Shown in pieces: positions 1 through 7,204 of a DNA stretch of 18,977 nucleotides. The translations under genes were made by a program, and so were the position numbers. The DNA is taken from assembly GCA_913052075.1 (NCBI GenBank), contig CAJXDD010000027.1, forward strand, positions 1 through 18,977, read 5' to 3'. The stretch comes from UBA9926 sp913052075. GTDB taxonomy: Bacteria; Pseudomonadota; Gammaproteobacteria; Pseudomonadales; Azotimanducaceae. Below the pieces are notes generated by a model. It saw only the letters and a program-made list of their open reading frames with translations, did not search any database and was not told where the DNA came from. The number at the start of each line of letters is the position of its first letter. Position 1 is the first letter of the stretch.

Positions 1-1037
1 GCGGGTTTGGCGCAGTCATCCTCATTTACATTGTCATCAACCACGGCACCGAAACAACCGGAATTATATGGGACCCAGCCAAACAGGCTGAGGCACAACG
101 TATTGAGCAAGCCATCGAGGCAGAGAAAATCAATCACGTTGAGCTCAGGAACACGCTCGCGCTCGTTGACGAAGCGGTAGATTCGACCCAGGCCTCCATC
201 CAAGAAACTCTGCTACTTATTGAGGCACTGCGTGCCGAACTCGATAGCATTACTAATCGCGAATCAGATCAAGCCACAGAGCGATTGCAGCTTGAAGCTG
301 CCCTTAAAGAACTAGAAGAGGAAATCGATAGTCTTGAGACGGCTGTTGCAGCCTCTGAGAAAGCAGGTATCGCTCTTCGAGAAATCGAGGGGCAAGGTGA
401 CCGCCAATACCTCACCGGACTGCGAATGGGTGGACGCTACATGCTGATCCTCTTGGACAGCTCGGCCAGCATGCTAGACGAAACCATCGTGAACGTGATT
501 CGCCTTCGAAACCTCGGTGAGTCGGAGCAAATAGCGAGCCCGAAGTGGCAAAGGAGCCTGCGCACAGTCGAATGGATTACGGCCAATATGCCGCCTTCTT
601 CCAAATTCAAAATAGTCACTTTCAACACCGAGGCTTCCCCCCTTGGTGCTGATAGCGATTGGCGCTGGTTTGAGGCGAAAGACGAAACAAAACTCGATGA
701 ATCGATCATCGCGATGAATAAACTCGTGCCCAAAGGAGGCAGCAATTTATCCCGCGCCTTTGAGTCCATTGCCAAATTGGATCCCATGCCAGACAACATT
801 TTCTTACTCACTGACGGATTACCGACTCAGGGTGACCGGCCTTCCCGGGGGAGCAATATTGACGGTCCAGGTCGAGTTCGGCTTTTCGGGGAAGCCCTAG
901 AAAAGCTGAGCCTAACTATTCCAATCAACGTCATTCTGCTGCCAATGGAGGGAGATCCAATGGCGAGCCCATCATTTTGGCGCCTAGCGCAGATGACAGG
1001 GGGTGCATTCTTATCGCCGCCTGAGGACTGGCCATGA
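1..1037 (+). CDS. Membrane-anchored VWA-domain protein, first of a tandem pair (5' truncated by window edge)
   Basis: The frame is open from base 3 to the TGA at 1035-1037 (344 residues visible), so the start lies outside the window. The visible part begins inside a hydrophobic segment, GFGAVILIYIVI, which shares GFGAVIL exactly with the N-terminal membrane helix of the next gene. About 115 charged, heptad-like residues rich in E, A, L and Q follow, probably a coiled coil (roughly bases 80-400). A von Willebrand A domain comes next: MLILLDSSASM supplies the MIDAS DxSxS motif (Asp codon 456-458), GGSNLS the central polar position (Ser instead of the usual Thr), and LLTDGLPTQG the second Asp (813-815). 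The metal site therefore looks complete. The gene overlaps the next by 4 bp (ATGA), implying translational coupling. By comparison with its paralogue the coiled coil and VWA domain should be periplasmic. The partner is unknown; the family is uncharacterised to my knowledge. Confidence 0.85.
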   Translation, partial: GFGAVILIYIVINHGTETTGIIWDPAKQAEAQRIEQAIEAEKINHVELRNTLALVDEAVDSTQASIQETLLLIEALRAELDSITNRESDQATERLQLEAALKELEEEIDSLETAVAASEKAGIALREIEGQGDRQYLTGLRMGGRYMLILLDSSASMLDETIVNVIRLRNLGESEQIASPKWQRSLRTVEWITANMPPSSKFKIVTFNTEASPLGADSDWRWFEAKDETKLDESIIAMNKLVPKGGSNLSRAFESIAKLDPMPDNIFLLTDGLPTQGDRPSRGSNIDGPGRVRLFGEALEKLSLTIPINVILLPMEGDPMASPSFWRLAQMTGGAFLSPPEDWP

Positions 1038-2038
1038 GACCAAGAAAAGATCGCAATATTGAGGGAGTGAGCCTGTCGTTTCTCGACGTCATTAGTTGTG
1101 GATTCGGTGCTGTTATTCTGCTTCTGGTCCTAACCAGGGTCTTTGATCCCGTCACTATTGATCCGAGCGTCACTGACCTTAATGGTTACCTTGAGAAGTT
1201 GCAGGAGGAACTCATCGAGCTTAAAGGAGAGACCTTACTGTTAAACCGCACCTTGATCCGCCGAGAGGACCAAAAGGCGGAGGAAATAGACCAATTAACG
1301 CGCGTGACGTCCGAGCAAGCGGATATTGAGGCCGCGATTTCATCAGTGAGCAAGAACGACGAGGCCGATGAAGCAATTCGTGAGCAACTCGCCCAGGCAA
1401 AACAACAGATGACGGCCGAGCTCCAAGCACTGCTTAAGGATTATCAACGCGCCGAGGATGACCAAACCATTGGCGGCATACCCGTCGATTCTGAATACGT
1501 CATTTTTATAATCGACACATCGGGGAGCATGTTCAATTACGCGTGGCCTCTAGTCGTTCAAAAGCTTCAAGAGACCCTTGAGGTCTACCCCAACCTCAAA
1601 GGCATTCAGGTCATGAACGATATGGGCAACTATATGTTTGCTCAATACGCTGGCGAATGGATCCCTGACACGCCCGCGAGAAGACGATCGATCCTGGCAC
1701 GGCTCCGAGATTGGAATGCCTTCTCCAATTCGAGCCCTGTAGAGGGCATTACTAAGGCCATCTCCACCTTTTATCAGCCGGGTAGGAAAATATCGCTATA
1801 TGTATTTGGGGACGAATTCACGGGACGTTCCATCCAGCAGGTTCTCGACACGGTCAACAGAATCAATCGCAAAGGAGATGATGGCAGACGACTAGTTCGA
1901 ATTCACAGCGTTGGGTTTCCTGTCCAGTTCGCAGCGCCACCTCAGTTTCAAGAAACCGGCATCAAATTCTCAATTTTGATGCGGGCGCTTTGCGCCGAAC
2001 ACGAGGGTACATTTGTCGCCCTTAACGACTTTCGCTAG
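1034..2038 (+). CDS. Membrane-anchored VWA-domain protein, second of a tandem pair
   Basis: 334 residues. A basic N-terminus (MRPRKDRN) precedes one hydrophobic helix at residues 14-33 (SLSFLDVISCGFGAVILLLV), so positive-inside predicts N-in/C-out topology. The helix begins with an Asp (D18) in a setting loosely like the single helix of ExbD/TolR proteins; that resemblance is inference. Residues about 45-145 are strongly charged and coiled-coil-like. The VWA domain starts near residue 150: YVIFIIDTSGSM gives MIDAS DxSxS (D161, S163, S165), SNSSPVEGI is a likely middle loop, and YVFGDEFTG gives the last acidic residue (D260). Its ATG overlaps the stop of the preceding paralogue (ATGA), so the two are probably made together and may form a hetero-oligomer. 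The gene ends 16 bp from the convergent channel gene. VWA plus MIDAS is secure; the biological role is not. Confidence 0.88.
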   Translation: MRPRKDRNIEGVSLSFLDVISCGFGAVILLLVLTRVFDPVTIDPSVTDLNGYLEKLQEELIELKGETLLLNRTLIRREDQKAEEIDQLTRVTSEQADIEAAISSVSKNDEADEAIREQLAQAKQQMTAELQALLKDYQRAEDDQTIGGIPVDSEYVIFIIDTSGSMFNYAWPLVVQKLQETLEVYPNLKGIQVMNDMGNYMFAQYAGEWIPDTPARRRSILARLRDWNAFSNSSPVEGITKAISTFYQPGRKISLYVFGDEFTGRSIQQVLDTVNRINRKGDDGRRLVRIHSVGFPVQFAAPPQFQETGIKFSILMRALCAEHEGTFVALNDFR

Positions 2039-2054
2039 AAGGCGGGCTGCTACT

Positions 2055-2882
2055 TTAACCGGGGCTATTCTCATCTCCATCCAATCTTCGTTCGATAGCT
2101 CGGAGGCTAGTTTTAATCTCTGTTAGCTCATCTTTCAGGTTTGCCAATGAAGTCCGGTTGGGATCCTCAGTGTCTAACTTTGATTGCTCCTCTTCGAGAA
2201 CGCTGACTACAATTCCAATAACCATGTTTAAGAAAGCGAAAGTCGTTAGAAATATAAAAGTCAAATAGAAGATCCAAGACCAGGAATATACGTCCATAGT
2301 CTCGTACATCACGTCTGTCCAGTCCTCGAAGGTCATCACCCGAAACAGGGTTAACATAGCGATGGAAATATTGCCCCAAAGCTCTGGATTAATACGATCA
2401 AAAAAGAGACTGCCTGCAGCTGCATAGATGTAGAAGATGATAAAAATCAGTGCAGCCACATATCCCAACCGAGGAAGCGCCGAGATTATCGAATTCAACA
2501 GCAATCTTAATTCCGGAACAATGCTGACCATCCTTAAAACACGAAATACGCGAACTAAACGAGCCACCAGCGCTGAATCCGTATCGTCAATAGGGATTAA
2601 GCTGATGAACACGATCAGCGTATCGAATAGGTTCCAACCATTACGGAAGAAGGCTCTCTTTTGGGGCTCTCCAAGAAATCGAATGCTGATTTCGACCAGA
2701 AAAATCAGCGTGATCAGCAAATCAAGACCATCAATGAGCGGTTTCACCCAGCCAGGTAGCTGATAAGTCTTAACACCAATTAGCAAAGCTGAGGCGATGA
2801 TGACGAGAATAATAAAGAGTTCAAACAGGCGGTTCGATCGGGCAGATTCAAACCGCGCCTGCCAGGAGACCTTTCCACTCAT
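2055..2882 (-). CDS. Six-helix voltage-gated cation channel (NaChBac/bacterial Nav-like), filter TFEDWTD
   Basis: 275 residues, the usual length for single-domain bacterial voltage-gated channels, which work as homotetramers in the inner membrane. S1 is about 19-38, S2 52-71, S3 84-98, and S4 carries four arginines at three-residue spacing (R108, R111, R114, R117 in RLVRVFRVLR). S5 is about 139-160, and the pore loop holds TFEDWTD at 184-190. S6 is about 201-229 and includes FLNMVIGIVV with the conserved Asn (N219). The tail (about 230-268) is acidic, then heptad-like (LANLKDELTEIKTSLRAIERRL), matching the C-terminal coiled coil that assembles these tetramers. The filter differs from the sodium-type LESWS pattern by extra acidic residues (D187, D190). 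AAGGGAAG lies about 7 nt before the ATG. The neighbour upstream on this strand is the DUF4139-type gene, 133 bp away. The channel family is clear; ion selectivity is inferred. Confidence 0.92.
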   Translation of the reverse strand: MSGKVSWQARFESARSNRLFELFIILVIIASALLIGVKTYQLPGWVKPLIDGLDLLITLIFLVEISIRFLGEPQKRAFFRNGWNLFDTLIVFISLIPIDDTDSALVARLVRVFRVLRMVSIVPELRLLLNSIISALPRLGYVAALIFIIFYIYAAAGSLFFDRINPELWGNISIAMLTLFRVMTFEDWTDVMYETMDVYSWSWIFYLTFIFLTTFAFLNMVIGIVVSVLEEEQSKLDTEDPNRTSLANLKDELTEIKTSLRAIERRLDGDENSPG

Positions 2883-2963
2883 AAGTGCTTCCCTTGATGA
2901 CGCTTAATCCAGAAAACGCAGTTTACGACCAATGGCGACATCCAGCGCAGGCTTTCCCCCAAT

Positions 2964-2991
2964 TATCTCGGATCAGGGGTCAATTGAGATA
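2964..2991. repeat. Inverted repeat upstream of the channel gene
   Basis: Arms TATCTC (2964-2969) and GAGATA (2986-2991) are perfectly complementary around a 16-nt centre, in the 133-bp gap between the DUF4139-type gene and the channel gene (both minus). There is no following T-run on the minus strand, so it does not look like an intrinsic terminator. It could be an operator-like site, or chance, since the arms are only 6 bp. Confidence 0.2.
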
Positions 2992-3015
2992 TGAGGTCTG
3001 CAGGTGGCATTTGCG

Positions 3016-4434
3016 TCAGAGGCGAACATTCACTCGATATGTGAGCTCAGCACTTGTGTTCCCTTCAAGGGATAAATCAAAAACCAGGCTTCCTGCGTCT
3101 CGCTTCTCGCCGCCGTTAGTCACGCTAATTAAACGCCAATCACCTGGAATGCGCTCAATGAGTTCGATCCCCGCAACCTTTTGGCCGCGATTACGCACCA
3201 AAAGCGCCATCTCAATCTCAACGACGCGGTCCGAAAGTCGCTTGAAACTGACTTGCGACCTTTTCACAGAAAGATCGAAGGCATGACCCAGAGTTAGTGG
3301 GACTTTATTGGGCGCTCTACTCGCTTGGATCTGATCCTCACCAAGCAGTGTTGTTGCACTCCCACCGATGGCGTAAGCCGACACCAAGCCCTGTGGGAGC
3401 ACGATGTCCTGTTTGCCCCTCGATGTCTTGGAATCCGCTAAGTCGAGGGTCAATACACTCGTCAAGGGTTGCTCAATCTGACTCGTTGCGTCCCTTCCAT
3501 AGACATTCAGTCGATAATCCGATTGGTAACTCATCACCGCTGGCAGGTTCCGATGAATTTGAAGCGGTAAGCTGAGTTTGTCACCAGGCGCTAAGCTGAC
3601 GGGCTCCGCGTAAGTGAAGCGATGAAACATCGCTGCCTCACTCTGTTCCATATTCCGGTCCAGCCCTTCATCCGCTGACATTTCGGCCATTACCATGCCG
3701 CGAGCCCGCATGGGCATTGGCTCGTGCGCTCGCAGGCGTTTGGGCGCCCCTGCAATCATGTGCATCTCACGGACGACAATAGAGGACGGCGTCTGATTGC
3801 TGACCATTGCTCGCGTTTGAAGTTCAGCTTTGCCATGGATGGGATCGAAAAAGAGCTTGTATATCGCACGCCAGCTGAGTCCCGATAATTCATATTGGAG
3901 TCCCAAGTTAAAGGGCGTATCAGGGACACCACCGCTAATCTCAAGATTGGCCGCGGACTCGTTTGAACCCTCTTCAAACACCAGCTCATCCAAAGCGACT
4001 TGAAAAATCTCATTGCCACGCTGAAACAGAATAGGTCGATCTTGGACGATAGTGCCTGCATTATCTTCCGCATCTACTTCACTAAAAAGCTTGGACCGCT
4101 GATTGAGCCGGGCAGACTGCCCTTTTAGCGTTCCTAGCACCGAGTCACCCGCATCCTCTGAGAGTTTGATCCGGTGCACTAACGCCTGGCCGGAGGGATC
4201 TATCACGCTGAGCGAATCTGGACGGATGGTTTTAATCACCGTTGCTTCTGCCATCCCGCTCTGGTCAAACACCCCCGTCACCGCCACATCGAGCTTTGCC
4301 TCGTCATGGTAAAGGGTCAAGATAGCGGTAGTTTCCCCCTCGTTAGCAAACACCCCTACGAAGGAGAAAGCGATCGCAAATATGAGCAACGATGCACGCC
4401 AGCGTATCAAGGAGTAAATTCCGTTTACCATCAT
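3016..4434 (-). CDS. Secreted DUF4139-type protein of unknown function
   Basis: 472 residues with a clear Sec signal peptide: basic IRWR, hydrophobic core LLIFAIAFSFVGV, and likely cleavage after VFA (residue 30), so the protein is periplasmic or exported. The mature part begins with a beta-rich ILTLYHDEAKLDVAV stretch, the usual opening of DUF4139 proteins. The hallmark GLSWRAIYKLFF (W188) follows, then N-Q-T and MHMIAGAPKR. The middle has FHRFTYAEPVSLAPGDKLSLP, and the end has a beta-sandwich-like LIERIPGDWRLISV followed by ELTYRVNV. These match the order of conserved blocks I know for DUF4139. A low-complexity Met/Ala/Arg stretch (about 240-260) separates the halves. No catalytic motif is recognised. 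The gene probably has its own promoter in the divergent 4435-4696 region and may be cotranscribed with the channel gene downstream. Family assignment is by motif memory only. Confidence 0.75.
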   Translation of the reverse strand: MMVNGIYSLIRWRASLLIFAIAFSFVGVFANEGETTAILTLYHDEAKLDVAVTGVFDQSGMAEATVIKTIRPDSLSVIDPSGQALVHRIKLSEDAGDSVLGTLKGQSARLNQRSKLFSEVDAEDNAGTIVQDRPILFQRGNEIFQVALDELVFEEGSNESAANLEISGGVPDTPFNLGLQYELSGLSWRAIYKLFFDPIHGKAELQTRAMVSNQTPSSIVVREMHMIAGAPKRLRAHEPMPMRARGMVMAEMSADEGLDRNMEQSEAAMFHRFTYAEPVSLAPGDKLSLPLQIHRNLPAVMSYQSDYRLNVYGRDATSQIEQPLTSVLTLDLADSKTSRGKQDIVLPQGLVSAYAIGGSATTLLGEDQIQASRAPNKVPLTLGHAFDLSVKRSQVSFKRLSDRVVEIEMALLVRNRGQKVAGIELIERIPGDWRLISVTNGGEKRDAGSLVFDLSLEGNTSAELTYRVNVRL

Positions 4435-4613
4435 CTTTTTCTCTCAAATGCGGGTTTGGTCATGCGGGTCACCCTCTGCAGCCATGGGTTTGTCAATTCC
4501 CCTCTCAGCAAAAACTCAACTTCTAGGATTATCTGTAAATTCCGTTCTAGCTTAACCGAGATGACTGAACCCGTCCTTAATCCCTAGCTGAACTAGCCGC
4601 CAAACGAGGGCGT

Positions 4614-4619
4614 TATAAT
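4614..4619 (+). promoter_or_regulatory. Candidate -10 box (TATAAT) in the divergent intergenic region
   Basis: A perfect TATAAT lies about 80 bp before the methyltransferase start, in the 262-bp gap between two divergent genes. No convincing -35 is found 16-18 bp upstream, so this may be an extended or activator-dependent promoter, or chance. Confidence 0.3.
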
Positions 4620-4641
4620 GTTCACACTTGCCAGCATTGGC

Positions 4642-4669
4642 TTGCATCGTTTTTCTCATCCGCTATTCT
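4642..4669 (+). promoter_or_regulatory. Candidate sigma-70 promoter for the methyltransferase-rarD-thioesterase run
   Basis: TTGCAT (4642-4647), a 16-bp spacer and TATTCT (4664-4669) lie about 30 bp before the first possible ATG at 4697. Each hexamer has four matches to consensus. Both the position and orientation suit the plus-strand genes, but this is pattern matching only. Confidence 0.35.
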
Positions 4670-4696
4670 CCTGTCCGATTCCTTTAACCCTCCCTG

Positions 4697-5320
4697 ATGG
4701 TGGCTTTTATGGCAGCCCAAACCTACCGACAAGCGTTAGGCGTAAAAATCCTTAACTCATCCCACCCTCAGATTCGAAAGCTAAAACGAGAAGGCCATGA
4801 TGCCGCTATTCACGGCAACAAATTTTGGAATTCCAGCTTTCTGATCATGCAACATCTCAAAAGGCACCCCCCAAAAAACGGAGTTAGGGTCCTTGAGATT
4901 GGCTGCGGCTGGGGACTGCTTGGTATTTTTTGTGCCAAACAGTTCGGGGCCCGCGTCACTGGCATCGACGCAGACGCTGCTGTGGGTCCGTACTTACGCC
5001 TGCACGCAGAAATCAACGAAGCCACCATGCAGTTCCAAAAGAAAACCTTTGCCCAACTCACTGCGAAAGATCTCGCTGAGTTCGATCTGATTTTAGGTGC
5101 TGACATCTGCTTCTGGGATGAACTCGCGATGGACGTCTATCGTCTGATCAAACGTGCTAAGAAGCTGGGTCGTGCAACGAGCATTGTTGCCGATCCCTGC
5201 CGCCCTCCTTTCAATGCCATGGCTGCGAGGATGCTTGAAGAGAATGAGTCCGCACAATTAATCAGACGACGCTTGTCGAGACCGGTTCGAGCGTCTGGCG
5301 ACCTCTTGATTGTTCCGTGA
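4697..5320 (+). CDS. Class I SAM-dependent methyltransferase (METTL/lysine-methyltransferase-like)
   Basis: 207 residues. The SAM-binding motif I is VLEIGCGWGLLGIF (residues 65-78), followed by VTGIDAD with the acidic ribose-binding Asp (D91). Motif IV is DLILGADICFWDEL (about 132-145), which resembles the D-x-x-Y/F region of seven-beta-strand protein lysine methyltransferases (the FAM86/METTL21 type). KFWNSSFLIMQHL before motif I matches the W-x-x-S helix of the same group. The substrate is not predictable; a protein side chain or a small molecule are both possible. Neither start has a strong ribosome site: ATG at 4697 follows a pyrimidine-rich stretch, while ATG at 4709 has GGTGG just upstream and would shorten the protein by four residues. 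The gene sits 64 bp before rarD and is probably in the same transcript. Confidence 0.8.
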   Translation: MVAFMAAQTYRQALGVKILNSSHPQIRKLKREGHDAAIHGNKFWNSSFLIMQHLKRHPPKNGVRVLEIGCGWGLLGIFCAKQFGARVTGIDADAAVGPYLRLHAEINEATMQFQKKTFAQLTAKDLAEFDLILGADICFWDELAMDVYRLIKRAKKLGRATSIVADPCRPPFNAMAARMLEENESAQLIRRRLSRPVRASGDLLIVP

Positions 5321-5384
5321 TAAGACGAGCATCTCCCTCCATGACATCGCTTGGCTCGAGCATCTCGCCAGAGCACGCAATAAC

Positions 5385-6305
5385 ATGCTGACCGGTATCG
5401 AACCGCGCGCACTGGCTGGGGGCTACTTCGCCCTCACCGCCTATACCATCTGGGGCTTGGCACCAATTTATTTTCGCGCAGTGGGCGAAGTTCCCCCGTT
5501 TGAGATCATTGCTCACCGCGTCGTCTGGTCGGTCGTCCTGCTGCTTGCCGTTCTCGCGGTTACGCGACAAATGGGATCCTTAAACGTTGGCACGCGCCAA
5601 CTGGTTATTCTCTTTGGAACGGCTATTCTGCTGTCGATTAATTGGTTGGTTTTTGTAACCGCAGTCACCCAAGGGCAAGTCATTGCCACTTCTCTTGGCT
5701 ACTTCATTAACCCACTTGTGAGCGTCTTCCTGGGTCTTGTCTTCCTCAAAGAAACGCTCCGTCCAGTGCAGTGGCTCGCGCTGATCATCGCGTTTTCGGG
5801 GGTGAGCATCCAAGTCATTGATCTAGGTGAACTCCCCATCATCTCGCTTACCCTTGCTTTTAGTTTTGGGTTCTATGGCCTGATTAGAAAACAAGTCAAC
5901 CTGCCCGCGGTCGCTGGCTTAACGCTAGAAACGCTTCTCGTGCTACCCATCGCACTCGGTTACCTCCTATACCTAAGTCAAACGGATGCCTTATCCTTCG
6001 GTCAGTCTGATTTGTCCCTCGATGTACTGCTTATTGCAGGCGGTGCGATAACCTCAGTACCTCTCATGTGCTTTGCAGCCGCCGTCATACGGTTGCCGCT
6101 TGTCATCGCCGGCCTGTTCCAATACCTCGCACCTACGCTGTCGCTGCTGCTCGCGATCTTTGTGTTCGGCGAACCTTTCTCCGTGATTCAACTCGTGAGT
6201 TTTAGCTGCGTCTGGGTCGCGCTGGCTCTTTTCACTGCAGAGTCGCTCTACCAATTTAAGCGCGCTCAAGCACGCTTGCACTCCGCAGCGGAAGCCAAGC
6301 CGTGA
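5385..6305 (+). CDS. rarD: RarD-type EamA/DMT-superfamily transporter
   Basis: 306 residues from the ATG at 5385. The open frame extends upstream to a TTG at 5310, but that adds 25 residues (MFRDKTSISL...) unlike the family start, so I prefer 5385. The N-terminus has the RarD signature: AYTIWGLAPIYFR, then PFEIIAHRVVWS. About ten hydrophobic helices follow, in two EamA-like halves (for example PLVSVFLGLVFLKETL and LAPTLSLLLAIFVFGEPF). RarD proteins are inner-membrane drug/metabolite-type transporters, named from a chloramphenicol-sensitivity locus; the physiological substrate is generally unknown. The stop overlaps the GTG start of the next gene (GTGA), so rarD and the thioesterase are probably translationally coupled. 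Confidence 0.9.
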   Translation: MLTGIEPRALAGGYFALTAYTIWGLAPIYFRAVGEVPPFEIIAHRVVWSVVLLLAVLAVTRQMGSLNVGTRQLVILFGTAILLSINWLVFVTAVTQGQVIATSLGYFINPLVSVFLGLVFLKETLRPVQWLALIIAFSGVSIQVIDLGELPIISLTLAFSFGFYGLIRKQVNLPAVAGLTLETLLVLPIALGYLLYLSQTDALSFGQSDLSLDVLLIAGGAITSVPLMCFAAAVIRLPLVIAGLFQYLAPTLSLLLAIFVFGEPFSVIQLVSFSCVWVALALFTAESLYQFKRAQARLHSAAEAKP

Positions 6306-7204
6306 CTGGCACTCACAACAGACCCTATCAACTGGACCAAGACACGGAACTCGTCCAGGCGGCGAATCAACCTTCAAACGAAGCGATTAGGGCCTTTACT
6401 GTCGAGATCAAGCCGGATTGGCGAGTGATCGTAGGGCCAAATGGCGGGTACATTGCGGCGATCCTCCATAAAGGCATGAGCACAACACTCCAACTGGACC
6501 ATACGGAATCTGATCAAGCCCTCTATGCCCGTAGCCTGACGATCCAATTCCTCAATCCCTCTGTTCCCGGGGCAGCGTCCCTTACCGTTCGCTGCGAGAA
6601 AAAGACGAGGCGCCTTGCCCAACTCACGGCACGTCTCGAGCAAGAAGGCGTCACCATTGCGCTTGGGTCCGCATATTTTGGTACGGCCAGAATACCGGTC
6701 GATTTTCGCGATCAATCGATGCCAAAAGTTGCCCCTCCCGATCAAGTGCCAAGCGAGCAATGGATGTCGCCAGATCATCCATGGTACGTCCCCTTTCGGG
6801 CGCAATTTGAGCAGTGCACCGTGCTAGGAGCGGTCCACCCTCATCAATCGGACCGGGCACTGTCAGGTGGGTGGATTCGATTCAAAGATAGAAGATCGCT
6901 AGACGAGCTTGGAATCACCACGCTCTCCGATGCTTGGTATCCAAGCCTAACCACCAAGCAATTAGACCTGTCTTTTCATTGCCCGACACTCGAGCACACG
7001 GTGTACTTCCATGGCGCAGTACCGGATTCCGATTCAACTGACTTTTGCCTGATGGTTTTTGAAGCGCCGTTTAGCACTGACGGGTTTGTTGAGGAAACCG
7101 GACGCATCTGGTCCGCTTCAGGCGAGCTATTGGCGACCACACGTCAACTTGCAGCGCTCACACCGTGGAGCGATAACCACGTTAAGCCTCCTGCCGCTCG
7201 CTGA
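6302..7204 (+). CDS. Acyl-CoA thioesterase, double-hotdog 4HBT_3/TesB-like family
   Basis: 300 residues, starting with GTG inside the rarD stop (4-bp GTGA overlap). WRVIVGPNGGYIAAIL (residues 40-55) is the diagnostic opening helix of the 4HBT_3 thioesterase family. ARSLTIQFLNPSVPGAASLTV is the matching strand of the first hotdog domain, and the second hotdog occupies about 150-290 (SDAWYPSLTTKQLDLSFHC, then RIWSASGELLATTRQLA). The family hydrolyses acyl-CoA to free acid and CoA in the cytoplasm. The substrate cannot be told from sequence. It is distinct from the TesB at 10778-11635. Its last 23 bp overlap the 3' end of the convergent MFS gene. Confidence 0.85.
   Translation: MTGTHNRPYQLDQDTELVQAANQPSNEAIRAFTVEIKPDWRVIVGPNGGYIAAILHKGMSTTLQLDHTESDQALYARSLTIQFLNPSVPGAASLTVRCEKKTRRLAQLTARLEQEGVTIALGSAYFGTARIPVDFRDQSMPKVAPPDQVPSEQWMSPDHPWYVPFRAQFEQCTVLGAVHPHQSDRALSGGWIRFKDRRSLDELGITTLSDAWYPSLTTKQLDLSFHCPTLEHTVYFHGAVPDSDSTDFCLMVFEAPFSTDGFVEETGRIWSASGELLATTRQLAALTPWSDNHVKPPAAR

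Noticed and set aside
437..811. 124-codon minus frame opposite the first VWA gene
   Set aside because: Shadow of a well-supported VWA coding frame; Ser-rich product without family features.
5310..5384. Upstream TTG start for RarD
   Set aside because: Adds 25 residues not typical of RarD; the ATG at 5385 gives the usual N-terminus and length.
6374..6805. 143-codon minus frame opposite the 4HBT thioesterase
   Set aside because: Antisense to a gene with clear conserved motifs; no ribosome site or homology signal seen.
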